Part shown: piece after piece, positions 34,352-43,951 of the stretch | Layout: each line of letters starts with the position of its first letter | Position numbering within the stretch: the first letter of the stretch is position 1 | NCBI RefSeq assembly: GCF_903181435.1 | Contig: NZ_CAEUHO010000001.1 | Coordinates: forward strand, 186,001-250,000 | Reading direction: 5' to 3' | Origin: Bacteroides acidifaciens | Lineage (GTDB): Bacteria; Bacteroidota; Bacteroidia; Bacteroidales; Bacteroidaceae | DNA: 64,000 nucleotides | Translations under genes and position numbers: made by a program | The notes under the pieces: generated by a model | Seen by the model: the letters and a program-made list of their open reading frames with translations, nothing else | The model's database searches: none | Told to the model about the DNA's origin: nothing

Positions 34352-34960
34352 TTAATCCTTCATGGTATTGCCCCGCACATAAATTTTATGGCTGCCGCTC
34401 CCAATGGTATCCAGCACTCCTTCTTTCACCCAGCCGTTCAATTCATTCAGCGCTTTGTTCTTCAGTAGTCCCGTGAGTTGCGTATATTCCTTGCGTCGTA
34501 TCATCGGTCGTTCATCCAGAAACTTCTCCAGCCTGCGCCGACGTTCTTCCACCGGAATTTTGGCGGAATGTGCAAATCCCGACTTCGCTTTTTCCACAAA
34601 TCCGCGAACCTTCTTTCGGAAAGAAGATGATGGACGAAAATTTACATTATCGAAATAAATGGACTGTGCATGTATCTCTTTGGCATCCATCACCGGACGT
34701 GCTTTTAACTTGGCTGAAAAATATCCAAGGTTTCCCAACTGGACATGATGTCCGCTGACTAAATATTCGGATATTTTATTTTCAATAGCCAGCTGGACTC
34801 CTTGAATGTCTGCCGGCGTAAAACTGGAAGCCTGAGCAATCTCTTTTACAATTTGTTGAAAGTCGATGGTTCCGTTCGAAACGATGCGGGGATACAACGG
34901 CTGTTCGTCTTCGTCTTCTTTCGAAGACGGCTTTTTGCGAAAATCATACTTTGCGTACAT
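34352..34960 (-). CDS. HU/IHF-family DNA-binding protein with C-terminal extension
   Basis: A 202-residue HU-like protein. The HU fold (about residues 25-120) shows FQQIVKEIAQASSFTPADIQGVQLAIENKI, VQLGNLGYFSAKLKARPVMD and the arm region with FRPSSSFRK. Residues 130-202 form an extra helical domain, RRRRLEKFLDERPMIRRKEYTQLTGLLKNKALNELNGWVKEG, which reads like a winged-helix DNA-binding unit. It is divergent from the VirE-type gene; such pairs recur in Bacteroides near capsule loci. Likely nucleoid or regulatory protein of an island. Confidence 0.8.
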   Translation of the reverse strand: MYAKYDFRKKPSSKEDEDEQPLYPRIVSNGTIDFQQIVKEIAQASSFTPADIQGVQLAIENKISEYLVSGHHVQLGNLGYFSAKLKARPVMDAKEIHAQSIYFDNVNFRPSSSFRKKVRGFVEKAKSGFAHSAKIPVEERRRRLEKFLDERPMIRRKEYTQLTGLLKNKALNELNGWVKEGVLDTIGSGSHKIYVRGNTMKD

Positions 34961-35359
34961 GTCTTTTTAATTATGGGTTAATGTGGTTAAAATACCTTAT
35001 AATAGGCATTTTAATTGTTGTTATGTAGCAAGATAACCTACAATTGCAGCCTGGATAATCAACTTGAATCAGCAGCTTTTCTTGGGCATACGTTCGTGGG
35101 CTGTAGAGCCCGCACCTGTAAACTGTACAGCCCGCAAATGTGAGCTGTACGGCACACATCTGCGGGCTGAAGTCTTACTGCCTGCAAAGATACATTATCC
35201 TGCCTTTATTCGCAAATTTAGTAAGTATTATTTTTATAAAATAAAGGCATGTAACGTATCAAATAAAGGCGGGGAAATTTGTCCGGACGAAGTACTTGTC
35301 GTACCTTTGCCTGACCGTAGTAAAGCTTTCCTTATCAGTAGAAAGAATAATAAAAAAAG
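34961..35359. promoter_or_regulatory. Intergenic control region between HU and VirE genes
   Basis: No gene is seen. A 13-base stem (GCCCGCAAATGTG at 35130-35142 with 35155-35167, one mismatch) and related GGGCTGTAGAGCCC and CTGTACAG palindromes cluster at 35095-35170. Minus-strand TATCTTTG (CAAAGATA at 35185-35192) serves HU; on the plus strand TTTG (35278-35281), 20 bases, TACCTTTG (35302-35309) is a textbook Bacteroides promoter for the VirE gene. Confidence 0.65.
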
Positions 35360-37444
35360 ATGAAAATAACATTAATCAGAGACGATGGCAAGGTAAATAC
35401 CTTACGGACGTTGAAAATAGAGCTCCTTCTGGAGCAGATGAAAACGGAAGTCAAGGCACAGCCCGTCTCCAAAATGAGGGAAGCGTTGAGGTATACCCTT
35501 CCGGGAAATTCGATTGAAGAGGTGCGTAAAGTTCCTAAAATGATGCCTGCCGCAGCTTTTGTCCGTAAAGAAGGGGTGATGACCTTGAATGAATATAATG
35601 GTGTAGTGATGATGGAAGTCAATAATCTTTCGGGAAGGACGGAAGCCGACGAGGTAAAGGGACTGGTCAAAGAACTTCCGCAAACATTCCTTGCCTTCAC
35701 CGGCTCCTCGGGCAAATCAGTAAAGATATGGGTGCGGTTCACCTATCCGGACGACCACTTGCCGGCTTCGCGCGAGCAGGCGGAGCTTTTCCATGCACAT
35801 GCTTATCAAATGGCTGTGAAATATTATCAGCCGCAACTACCTTTTGATATTGAACTGAAAGAGCCGTCGCTCGAACAATATTGCCGGCTGACATACGATC
35901 CCGAACTTTATTTCAATCCGGAAGCGATGCCCATTTACATGAAGCAGCCCGTCAGCCTTCCGTCCGAAACGACTTTTATCAAACGAATGCGGGAAACCGA
36001 TTCGCCTTTGCAGCGAATGGCGCCCGGGTATGAGAATTATGAAGCGTTGTCGGTACTTTTCTCAGCCGCATTCAATCGGGCACTCGATGAATTGGACGGG
36101 TATCGGGGAGAAGAAGATATGCAACCGTTGCTGGTATGTCTGGCAGGACATTGTTTTCGGGCGGGTATCCCCGAAGAAGATACCGTGCGGTGGACGAAGG
36201 CGCACTACAGGCTCCCTTCGGACGACTTGTTGATTCGCGAAACTGTGAAGAGCGTGTATCGTACCGCCAAAGGGTTCGGCAAGAAGAGCAGTCTGACGAC
36301 CGAGCAACTTTTCGCTATGCAGATGGACGAATTTATGAAGCGTCGCTATGAATTCCGATATAATACGTTGACTACAGAAGTGGAATATCGTGAACGAAAT
36401 AGTTTCAATTTCTATTTTCGTCCGGTAGACAAGAGGGTGTTAGCAAGTATCACGATGAATGCCATGTATGAAGGGGTGAAAATGTGGGACAGGGATGTTA
36501 TCCGTTATCTGGATTCCGATCATGTACCTGTCTATCAGCCTGTAGAGGAGTTTTTGTATCACTTGCCCCGCTGGGACGGTAAGGACCGGATTTTGGAACT
36601 GGCTAACCGCGTTCCCTGTGATAATCCGCATTGGGCGCCGCTGTTCCGGCGATGGTTTCTAAGCATGATTGCCCATTGGAGGGGGATGGACAAGAAGCAT
36701 GCGAACAGTACTTCGCCTTTGCTGATTGGCCCGCAGGCATACCGGAAATCAACTTTTTGCAGAATGCTTCTTCCGCCTGCTTTACAGGCTTATTATACGG
36801 ACAGCATTGATTTCAGTCGGAAGCGGGATGCGGAGTTGTATCTGAATCGCTTTCTGCTTATCAATATGGATGAATTCGACCAGATTAGTCCTACTCAGCA
36901 AGCTTTTCTGAAACATATTCTGCAAAAGCCGGTAGTGAACACGCGTCGTCCGAATGCTTCGGCGGTGGAAGAGCTTCGCCGGTATGCTTCGTTCATTGCC
37001 ACGAGCAATCATCGGGATTTGTTGACGGATACTTCCGGCAGCCGACGTTTCATTGGCATCTATATGACGGGGGCTATCGATGTGTCGCGTCCTATTGATT
37101 ATGAACAACTTTATGCACAAGCGTTGGAACTGCTTTATCATAACGAACGTTATTGGTTTGACTCCGAAGAAGAAGCTATCATGACGGAAAACAACCGTGA
37201 GTTTGAACAATCACCTGCCATCGAACAACTGTTTATGGTTTATTATCGTGGGGCGGAAGAAGAGGAGGAAGGCGAATGGCTGCTGGCTATCGACATTTTG
37301 CGACGGATTCAGAAAGCGAGTAAAATGACATTCTCCGCCAGGCAGGCTTCTTATTTCGGGCGTATCTTGCAGCGGCTTGGGGTGAAATCCAAACGGAAGG
37401 CGTATGGTACGTATTATCACGTTGTTCCTTTGGAAGTGGAATAA
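35360..37444 (+). CDS. BT4734-like primase / VirE (virulence-associated E) P-loop protein
   Basis: A 694-residue two-part protein. The N-terminal BT4734-like domain (about 40-230: PVSKMREALRYTLPG, FLAFTGSSGKSVKIWVRFTYPDD) resembles the primase domain of plasmid proteins; a PriCT-like helical link follows; the C-terminal VirE ATPase domain (about 400-600) has Walker A-like GPQAYRKST (Arg where Gly is usual), Walker B LLINMDEFD, and sensor IATSNHRDLLTD followed by SGSRRF. It is the type of primase-helicase that replicates small mobile units. The divergent HU-like gene and the flanking ATGATAGATA hairpins suggest a mobile or satellite cassette. Confidence 0.85.
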   Translation: MKITLIRDDGKVNTLRTLKIELLLEQMKTEVKAQPVSKMREALRYTLPGNSIEEVRKVPKMMPAAAFVRKEGVMTLNEYNGVVMMEVNNLSGRTEADEVKGLVKELPQTFLAFTGSSGKSVKIWVRFTYPDDHLPASREQAELFHAHAYQMAVKYYQPQLPFDIELKEPSLEQYCRLTYDPELYFNPEAMPIYMKQPVSLPSETTFIKRMRETDSPLQRMAPGYENYEALSVLFSAAFNRALDELDGYRGEEDMQPLLVCLAGHCFRAGIPEEDTVRWTKAHYRLPSDDLLIRETVKSVYRTAKGFGKKSSLTTEQLFAMQMDEFMKRRYEFRYNTLTTEVEYRERNSFNFYFRPVDKRVLASITMNAMYEGVKMWDRDVIRYLDSDHVPVYQPVEEFLYHLPRWDGKDRILELANRVPCDNPHWAPLFRRWFLSMIAHWRGMDKKHANSTSPLLIGPQAYRKSTFCRMLLPPALQAYYTDSIDFSRKRDAELYLNRFLLINMDEFDQISPTQQAFLKHILQKPVVNTRRPNASAVEELRRYASFIATSNHRDLLTDTSGSRRFIGIYMTGAIDVSRPIDYEQLYAQALELLYHNERYWFDSEEEAIMTENNREFEQSPAIEQLFMVYYRGAEEEEEGEWLLAIDILRRIQKASKMTFSARQASYFGRILQRLGVKSKRKAYGTYYHVVPLEVE

Positions 37445-37482
37445 TCAAGTATGAGAGATACCCCATTTTTGATGGTCCAAGT

Positions 37483-37516
37483 ATGATAGATATCGGTAAT
37501 AATATTTATCTATCAT
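37483..37516. repeat. ATGATAGATA hairpin, right flank of the HU/VirE pair
   Basis: ATGATAGATA (37483-37492) pairs with TATCTATCAT (37507-37516); the same arms as at 34271-34308 on the other side. A diverged copy ATGAGAGATAC is at 37451-37461. Confidence 0.6.
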
Positions 37517-37575
37517 CCTTATAGCCTTAACTATTAGTGATTTATGGAAAAGAATGAGAGTATGATACTTGTTTT

Positions 37576-38742
37576 TTACTCATAGAGAAGATATTGTTTT
37601 CTAATTTTCCTATAATCTTGCAATTCCTTTTGCCAGCTATTCCGGATAGTCTCTTCCGAATCCCCTCTGAGGATAGCTTTACGTACACTATCCGTGCCCA
37701 AAAGTAAATCAAACCACCGGGCACGGGAGAAGAAGGCTGCGCCTTCACCGGACAAACGGTAGAAATGCAGGAAGTAGCGAAGCGTAAATCCGTTCACGTC
37801 GTCCGCGTTCCGAAGGTCTTCTCCATAGCAAGCAACATTCTTGTGCATCGGATTTTTGTCAAAACCGGGGAGAGAGCGGGGAGTAAAGGTAAAATCTCCA
37901 TATATCTTGTTGGGTGCCCCCAGTACTTGAAAAGGAAATGTAGTTCCCCGGCCTACGCTGACGCGGGTTGCTTCGAAAGGGCAAAGCGAGGCGTACAGAC
38001 GGATGGACTGGTCATTCGGTAGATTGGGAGAGGGTTTTATGGGAAGTGAATAAGGTTCTCCGTGTTTCCATCCGGTCATTGGGATTATTTTTAATGGGCA
38101 AGGATTTTTCTTGTTGGCAATCCATCCTTCCCCATTTATCATTTGTGCCAGTTCGCCGATGGTGCATCCGTGAAGCACTGGAATAGGAAGCATGCCGACA
38201 AAACTTCGATAAGCCGGTTTGAGTATCGGCCCTTCTACGTAATCACATGGATTGGGACGGTCCAGTACAATCATCTCCTTGTTATTTTCTGCGCAGGCTT
38301 CCATCACATAATACATCGTACTGATATAAGTATAGAAGCGCGCTCCCACATCCTGAATATCAAATAAGATAACGTCGATGTCTTTTAGTTGGGCGGCAGT
38401 CGGCTTTTTGTTGTTGCCGTAAAGGGAAACGATGGGAACTCCGGTGCGCGAATCTTTTCCGTCTTTCACAGTCTCCCCTGCATCTGCATTTCCCCGGAAT
38501 CCATGTTCGGGGGCAAATACTTTGATTACGTTGATGTTTTGTTTTAGCAGGGTATCGAGCAAGTGAGTCTGTTCCGTCCCGACAACAGAGGTGTGGTTTA
38601 CAACCATTCCGACACGTTTCCCCCGGATAAACGGCAGGTATTGTTCGAAGCGTTCGGCACCTGTAGCAACTTTGCCGCTGACGCACTCGGGAAAGAGCGC
38701 GATAAATAGAAAACAAAGAATGAGGGAAGTTCTATTTCTCAT
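37576..38742 (-). CDS. DUF1343 exo-beta-N-acetylmuramidase-type (NamZ-like) exported protein
   Basis: A 388-residue protein with a signal peptide (MRNRTSLILCFLFIALFPECVSG). DUF1343 marks: RVGMVVNHTSVVG, the EHGFRGNADAGETV region, DVILFDIQDVGARFYTYISTMYYVMEAC, and RPNPCDYVEGPIL. Members of this family include NamZ, which cleaves terminal MurNAc from peptidoglycan fragments; the role here would be cell-wall recycling or scavenging. Single gene, divergent from the HD-domain gene. Confidence 0.88.
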   Translation of the reverse strand: MRNRTSLILCFLFIALFPECVSGKVATGAERFEQYLPFIRGKRVGMVVNHTSVVGTEQTHLLDTLLKQNINVIKVFAPEHGFRGNADAGETVKDGKDSRTGVPIVSLYGNNKKPTAAQLKDIDVILFDIQDVGARFYTYISTMYYVMEACAENNKEMIVLDRPNPCDYVEGPILKPAYRSFVGMLPIPVLHGCTIGELAQMINGEGWIANKKNPCPLKIIPMTGWKHGEPYSLPIKPSPNLPNDQSIRLYASLCPFEATRVSVGRGTTFPFQVLGAPNKIYGDFTFTPRSLPGFDKNPMHKNVACYGEDLRNADDVNGFTLRYFLHFYRLSGEGAAFFSRARWFDLLLGTDSVRKAILRGDSEETIRNSWQKELQDYRKIRKQYLLYE

Positions 38743-38810
38743 GTCGGTGATTTTTTGTAATATTGCACAAAAATATTAATTTCTCATCAAGAGAGCAAAA
38801 AAACAAGCAC

Positions 38811-39347
38811 ATGAATCCATACGAAATCATTGACAAATATTATCCGGAAAATACAGAGCTGCGGCAGATTTTAGTAATACATAGCCTTTCTGTAGCTGGA
38901 AAAGCTATGAAAATACTGGATGCACATCACGAACTACGTTTAAACCGGAGTTTTGTGAAAGAAGCTGCCCTTCTGCATGATATTGGTATTTTCCTGACAG
39001 ATGCTCCGGGCATTCAGTGCTTTGGAGAGAATCCTTATATTGCCCACGGATATTTGGGGGCTGAAATCTTGCGGGCTGAAGGGTTCCCGCAACACGCGCT
39101 GGTTTGCGAACGTCATACGGGAGCAGGTCTTTCCTTACATGAGATTATTGACCGGCAACTTCCCATTCCTCATCGTGAGATGTTGCCTGTCACTATGGAA
39201 GAACAACTGATTTGTTTTGCCGACAAGTTCTTTTCTAAAACCCGTTTGGATGAAGAGAAGACGGTGGAGAAGGCACGGCAAAGCATTGCTAAATATGGTG
39301 AAGAGGGATTAAGCCGCTTTGACAGATGGTGTTCTCTGTTTTTATAG
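38811..39347 (+). CDS. HD-domain (HDIG) phosphohydrolase
   Basis: A 178-residue protein from the ATG at 38811 (MNPYEIIDKYYPENTEL); the longer upstream start is unlikely. Metal ligands of the HD fold are seen in ILVIHSLSV, ALLHDIGIFL and ERHTGAGL. The family is annotated as HDIG nucleotidyl phosphohydrolase in Bacteroidetes. Substrate unknown. Confidence 0.88.
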   Translation: MNPYEIIDKYYPENTELRQILVIHSLSVAGKAMKILDAHHELRLNRSFVKEAALLHDIGIFLTDAPGIQCFGENPYIAHGYLGAEILRAEGFPQHALVCERHTGAGLSLHEIIDRQLPIPHREMLPVTMEEQLICFADKFFSKTRLDEEKTVEKARQSIAKYGEEGLSRFDRWCSLFL

Positions 39348-39436
39348 CACTAAAAAATAATTAAATAACGAAGTTTCTGGCTCATAATTGGTGAAGTTTG
39401 TGTACTTTTGCCACTTCAAGCGTAAACTATTAGTTA

Positions 39437-42151
39437 ATGGCGCCATTGAAAGCAAAAATACTTATATCATTAATACTGCTGATTGTCTTACTGATGCTTC
39501 CCGATGAGGCTACGTCTCAGCGTCGAAGAAGAGGAATGATTGCCTCCAATACTGCACAAAAGGACTCCCAGCAAGGGAAAGATTCTTTGAAGGCGGATAC
39601 GGTTACGGTACGCATTGATTCCGTTGCACCCGTTCAGAAGAAGCAACCGCTCGATGCACCGGTTGTATATGAATCCAACGACTCCACCGTATTTACTTTG
39701 GGCGGGTCTGCTACGCTTTATGGTAGCGGAAAGGTCAATTATCAGAATATCGAATTGGCTGCCGAGGTCATTTCGATGAATCTGGACAGCAGTACTGTTC
39801 ATGCCTACGGTATCAAAGACTCCACCGGTGTGGAAAAAGGCAAACCGGTATTTAAGGAGGGGGATACTTCTTATGATACGGAAACTATCCGTTATAATTT
39901 CAAGACCAAGAAAGCAGGAATCACGGACATCGTCACCCAACAGGGAGAAGGATACGTGACCGGTAGCAAGGCTAAGAAAGGCGCGAATGATGAAATCTTT
40001 ATGGAGCATGGACGTTATACGACTTGCGACCACCATGATCATCCTCATTTTTATATGCAATTGACGCGTGCGAAAGTACGTCCTAAAAAGAATGTGGTAA
40101 CAGGACCCGCCTATCTGGTAGTGGAAGACGTCCCTTTGCCATTGGCTGTTCCGTTCTTCTTCTTCCCGTTTTCCAGCAGTTATTCTTCCGGTTTCATTAT
40201 GCCGACTTATATGGACGACTCCAGCCGTGGTTTCGGTTTGGCCGAAGGGGGATATTACTTTGCCATCAGTGATATAATGGACTTGAAGATGACGGGCGAT
40301 ATCTTTACGAAAGGTTCATGGAGACTTTCCGGATTGACAAACTATAATAAGCGCTATAAATACTCCGGTACGCTGCAAGCGGATTATCAGGTCACCAAGA
40401 CAGGGGATAAAGGGATGCCGGACTATGCAGTTGCTAAGGACTTCAAGGTGGTTTGGAATCATCGTCAGGATGCCAAGGCCAGCCCGAACAGCACTTTCTC
40501 TGCCAGTGTGAACTTCTCAACCAGTAGTTATGAACGTTCTAATATCAACAACCTTTATAATTCCCAGTTGTTGACTCAAAATACTAAAACATCAAGTATC
40601 AGTTACTCGCGAAGTTTCCCGGATATCGGTCTGACGCTGTCTGGAACGACCAATATAGCCCAGACAATGCGTGACTCTTCGATTGCGGTGACATTGCCCG
40701 ACCTTAATATTACATTAAGCCGTCTGTTCCCGTTCAAGCGTAAGAAAGCGGCTGGTGCCGAACGTTGGTATGAGAAGATTTCCCTTAGCTATACCGGACG
40801 TCTGACGAATAGTATCCGTACGAAAGACGACCGCCTGTTCAAAGCCGGACTGAGTGAGTGGGAGAATGCGATGAATCATAATATTCCTATCAGTGCTACT
40901 TTTACGCTGTTCAAATATTTGCAGGTTTCACCTTCGGTTAATTATACGGAACGCTGGTACACTCGTAAGATTAACAAACAATACAATGAAGATACTCACA
41001 GATTGGAAGCTTTGCCGGGTGATTCGCTCAATGGCTTTTATCGTGTATCCAACTATTCGGCAAGCTTGAGTTTGAGTACGAAGTTATATGGTATGTATAA
41101 ACCGCTTTTTGCAAAGAAGAAGGAGATACAGATCCGTCATGTATTCACCCCGCAGGTTAGTTTAAGCGGTGCACCCGGGTTCAGTAAGTACTGGGAAGAA
41201 TATACTGATTATAACGGCAATACACAATATTACTCTCCTTTCACCGAACAGCCTTATGGTGTACCTTCGCGTGAAGGATCGGGAACGGTTAGTTTCTCTA
41301 TTTCCAATAACTTGGAGATGAAGTATTATGACGCGAAGAAAGATACGCTTAAGAAAGTGAGCCTGATTGATGAATTGGGCGCAAGTATGTCTTACAATAT
41401 GGCTGCAAAGGAACGGCCGTGGAGTGATTTGAGCATGAACTTGCGTCTGAAACTGACTAAGAACTATACTTTCAACATGAACGCGTCGTTTGCTACATAT
41501 GCTTATACGTTCGATAAGAATGGTAATGTGGTGACCGGTAATCGTACGGAATGGTCGTATGGACGTTTCGGACGTTTCCAAGGCTATGGCTCTTCTTTCA
41601 ATTATACCTTCAATAATGATACATGGAAGAAGTGGTTTGGTCCGAAAGAGGATGAGCAAGGTAAGGATAAAAAGAAAGGGGATGGTGAGGATGATGATGC
41701 GGAAGGAACCGATGGAGAAGATGGAACTGTAACCAAGAAAGTGGAAAAGGCGCAAGCAGACCCGGATGGTTATCAGGTATTTAAAATGCCTTGGTCATTG
41801 AGTCTTAGTTATTCGTTCAATATCCGCGAGGACAGGACGAAACCTATTAACCGTCATTCTATGAGATATCCTTATACGTATACTCATAATATCAATGCGA
41901 ACGGAAATGTGAAGATTTCCAATAATTGGTCGCTGTCTTTCAACTCCGGTTATGACTTCCAGGCAAAGGAGATTACGCAGACTTCCTGCACTATCTCCCG
42001 TGACTTGCACTGTTTCAACCTGTCTGCCAGCCTTTCACCTTTCGGACGCTGGAAGTACTACAATGTTACGATTCGTGCGAATGCAAGTATTCTGCAAGAC
42101 TTGAAATATGAGCAGAGAAGTCAGACACAAAGTAATATTCAGTGGTACTAG
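39437..42151 (+). CDS. LptD-like LPS transport/assembly outer-membrane protein
   Basis: A 904-residue outer-membrane beta-barrel. A signal-like N-terminus (AKILISLILLIVLLMLPDEATS) is followed by an OstA-type jelly roll (about 85-170: STVFTLGGSATLYGSGKVNYQNIELAAEVISMN) and a long barrel domain (about 220-900) rich in alternating aromatic strands, with an acidic insert (EDEQGKDKKKGDGEDDDAEG) at about 735-760. It would insert lipopolysaccharide at the cell surface. The family in Bacteroidetes is annotated as LptD-like. Gene starts 89 bases after the HD-domain gene. Confidence 0.85.
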   Translation: MAPLKAKILISLILLIVLLMLPDEATSQRRRRGMIASNTAQKDSQQGKDSLKADTVTVRIDSVAPVQKKQPLDAPVVYESNDSTVFTLGGSATLYGSGKVNYQNIELAAEVISMNLDSSTVHAYGIKDSTGVEKGKPVFKEGDTSYDTETIRYNFKTKKAGITDIVTQQGEGYVTGSKAKKGANDEIFMEHGRYTTCDHHDHPHFYMQLTRAKVRPKKNVVTGPAYLVVEDVPLPLAVPFFFFPFSSSYSSGFIMPTYMDDSSRGFGLAEGGYYFAISDIMDLKMTGDIFTKGSWRLSGLTNYNKRYKYSGTLQADYQVTKTGDKGMPDYAVAKDFKVVWNHRQDAKASPNSTFSASVNFSTSSYERSNINNLYNSQLLTQNTKTSSISYSRSFPDIGLTLSGTTNIAQTMRDSSIAVTLPDLNITLSRLFPFKRKKAAGAERWYEKISLSYTGRLTNSIRTKDDRLFKAGLSEWENAMNHNIPISATFTLFKYLQVSPSVNYTERWYTRKINKQYNEDTHRLEALPGDSLNGFYRVSNYSASLSLSTKLYGMYKPLFAKKKEIQIRHVFTPQVSLSGAPGFSKYWEEYTDYNGNTQYYSPFTEQPYGVPSREGSGTVSFSISNNLEMKYYDAKKDTLKKVSLIDELGASMSYNMAAKERPWSDLSMNLRLKLTKNYTFNMNASFATYAYTFDKNGNVVTGNRTEWSYGRFGRFQGYGSSFNYTFNNDTWKKWFGPKEDEQGKDKKKGDGEDDDAEGTDGEDGTVTKKVEKAQADPDGYQVFKMPWSLSLSYSFNIREDRTKPINRHSMRYPYTYTHNINANGNVKISNNWSLSFNSGYDFQAKEITQTSCTISRDLHCFNLSASLSPFGRWKYYNVTIRANASILQDLKYEQRSQTQSNIQWY

Positions 42152-42154
42152 GAT

Positions 42155-42240
42155 AAATTGAGAATTAAAAATTGAGAAATAGCTGCGCAATCATTTCTTA
42201 GTATGAAGTGACAGCGCAGCTATTTCTCAATTCTCAATTT
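42155..42240. repeat. Long inverted repeat between convergent lptD-like and ung genes
   Basis: A perfect 17-bp stem (42172-42188 with 42214-42230) containing GCTGCGC/GCGCAGC, plus an outer AAATTGAGAATT/AATTCTCAATTT pair (42155-42166 and 42229-42240). It serves as a bidirectional terminator and has the same design as the repeat at 15405-15467. Confidence 0.7.
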
Positions 42241-42245
42241 ACCAA

Positions 42246-42908
42246 TTACCAAGTGATTTCCGTTTCTCCGTGTGCTTTCAGATAATCGTTTGCCCGGCTG
42301 AAATGTTTGTTTCCAAAGAAGCCGTTGTAGGCGGAAAGGGGAGAAGGATGGGCAGAAGTAAGCACCAGGTGTTTGTTGCGGTCGATAAATGCTCCTTTCT
42401 TTTGGGCATATGAGCCCCACAGGATAAATACCAGGTTTTCTTTTTCTTCTGCCAAAGAGCGGATGGCAGCATCGGTGAATGCTTCCCAACCACGGTTTTG
42501 GTGTGAGCCTGCTTGATGGGCGCGTACGGTCAAGGTGGCGTTGAGTAACAATACTCCTTGTTCCGCCCAGCGTGTCAGGTTTCCTGTTGTGGGGGCATCA
42601 GTGCCTATATCTGCTTTTATTTCTTTGAAGATGTTTACCAATGAAGGGGGGAAGGGGACTCCGTCATTCACAGAGAAACAGAGACCGTGTGCTTGTCCCG
42701 GCCCGTGGTAAGGATCTTGTCCGATGATTACAACTTTCACTTTGTCGAAGGGGCAAAGATTGAAAGCATTGAATATCAGTCTTCCCGGTGGAAATATCTG
42801 ATATTGGCTATATTCGCTTTTGACGAAATCGGTCAGTGTGCGAAAGTAGTCTTTGTCGAATTCAGGTGCCAGATGTGTCTTCCAGCTTTCTTCAATCTGT
42901 ACGTTCAT
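42246..42908 (-). CDS. ung: Uracil-DNA glycosylase
   Basis: A 220-residue family 1 UDG that removes uracil from DNA. The catalytic motif IGQDPYHGPGQAHGLCFSV with its Asp is at about residues 62-80, the LLLNATLTVRAHQAGSH motif follows, and the minor-groove loop HPSPLSAYNGFFGNKHF is near 187-203. The gene lies 5 bases after asnA and shares its operon. Confidence 0.96.
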   Translation of the reverse strand: MNVQIEESWKTHLAPEFDKDYFRTLTDFVKSEYSQYQIFPPGRLIFNAFNLCPFDKVKVVIIGQDPYHGPGQAHGLCFSVNDGVPFPPSLVNIFKEIKADIGTDAPTTGNLTRWAEQGVLLLNATLTVRAHQAGSHQNRGWEAFTDAAIRSLAEEKENLVFILWGSYAQKKGAFIDRNKHLVLTSAHPSPLSAYNGFFGNKHFSRANDYLKAHGETEITW

Positions 42909-42913
42909 AGTAA

Positions 42914-43951
42914 TTATATAAGATGTATTTCAAGTTCTTCACATTCCTTGCGCATATCTTCGGGCCAGATACTGGCTTGTATTTCTCCAATATGTGCTTT
43001 GCGCAGGTAGAACATACACAAGCGGGATTGTCCGATACCACCGCCGATAGATAATGGAAGGGTGTCGTTCATCAGTCGCTTATGGAAATAAAGTTCCAGT
43101 CGTTTCTCTTCTTTCTCTTCTTTCAACTGACGTTGAAGGGCTTCTTTGTCTACACGGATACCCATGGATGACAGTTCAATGGAGCGTTGCAGTACATCGT
43201 CCCACAGCAACAGGTCACCGTTCAGTCCGGGCAAGTCGTTGAGTCCTTTGGATGTGTAGTCATCGTAGTCCGGTGCACGTCCGTCATGTTTCTTGCCGTC
43301 GCTTAGTTTGCAACCGATACCTATAATAAATACGGCTCCGTATTTTTTGCAGATAGCATGTTCGCGGCATTTAGGTTCCAGGTCGGGATAGAGCTGGCGT
43401 AGCTCTTCCGAATGAATAAAGTGTAGCTTCTGTGGCAAGCATGGCTTGATTTGAGGATACATTTCATATACCATATATTCCGTGCGGATCATGGCTGCAT
43501 AGATGCGGTTTACGATTTCCTTCAGGAAGTTTATGTTTCTGTCTTCGTTGGTAATGACACGTTCCCAGTCCCATTGGTCTACATAGAGGGAGTGGAGATT
43601 GCCCAGTTCTTCATCGGAGCGGATGGCGTTCATATCTGTATAAATGCCATAACCGGGTTCGATATGGTAATCGGCTAATGTCAGTCTTTTCCATTTAGCC
43701 AATGAATGAACTACTTCTGCTTGTGCGTCGCCCAGGTCTTTGATAGGGAAAGAAACAGGGCGTTCTATTCCATTCAAGTCATCATTGATACCCATTCCTT
43801 TCAACACAAACAGGGGGGCAGTCACACGTCGGAGACGCAATTCGGATGATAAGTTTAACTGGAAGAACTCTTTTATTTGTTTGATTCCCAGCTCGGTCTG
43901 TTTGAGGTCGAGTAGCGGGTTATAGTTCTTAGGCTTTATCAAGTAACTCAT
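42914..43951 (-). CDS. asnA: Aspartate-ammonia ligase
   Basis: A 345-residue AsnA that makes asparagine from aspartate, ammonia and ATP, using a class II aminoacyl-tRNA synthetase fold. Seen: LTVTAPLF-like RVTAPLFVLKGMGINDDLNG, VVHSLAKWKRLTL, YTDMNAIRSDE, LHSLYVDQWDWE, and the C-terminal GGGIGQSRLCMFYLRKAHIGEIQ. The promoter element is TATCTTTG (CAAAGATA at 43977-43984 on the minus strand). Confidence 0.96.
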   Translation of the reverse strand: MSYLIKPKNYNPLLDLKQTELGIKQIKEFFQLNLSSELRLRRVTAPLFVLKGMGINDDLNGIERPVSFPIKDLGDAQAEVVHSLAKWKRLTLADYHIEPGYGIYTDMNAIRSDEELGNLHSLYVDQWDWERVITNEDRNINFLKEIVNRIYAAMIRTEYMVYEMYPQIKPCLPQKLHFIHSEELRQLYPDLEPKCREHAICKKYGAVFIIGIGCKLSDGKKHDGRAPDYDDYTSKGLNDLPGLNGDLLLWDDVLQRSIELSSMGIRVDKEALQRQLKEEKEEKRLELYFHKRLMNDTLPLSIGGGIGQSRLCMFYLRKAHIGEIQASIWPEDMRKECEELEIHLI

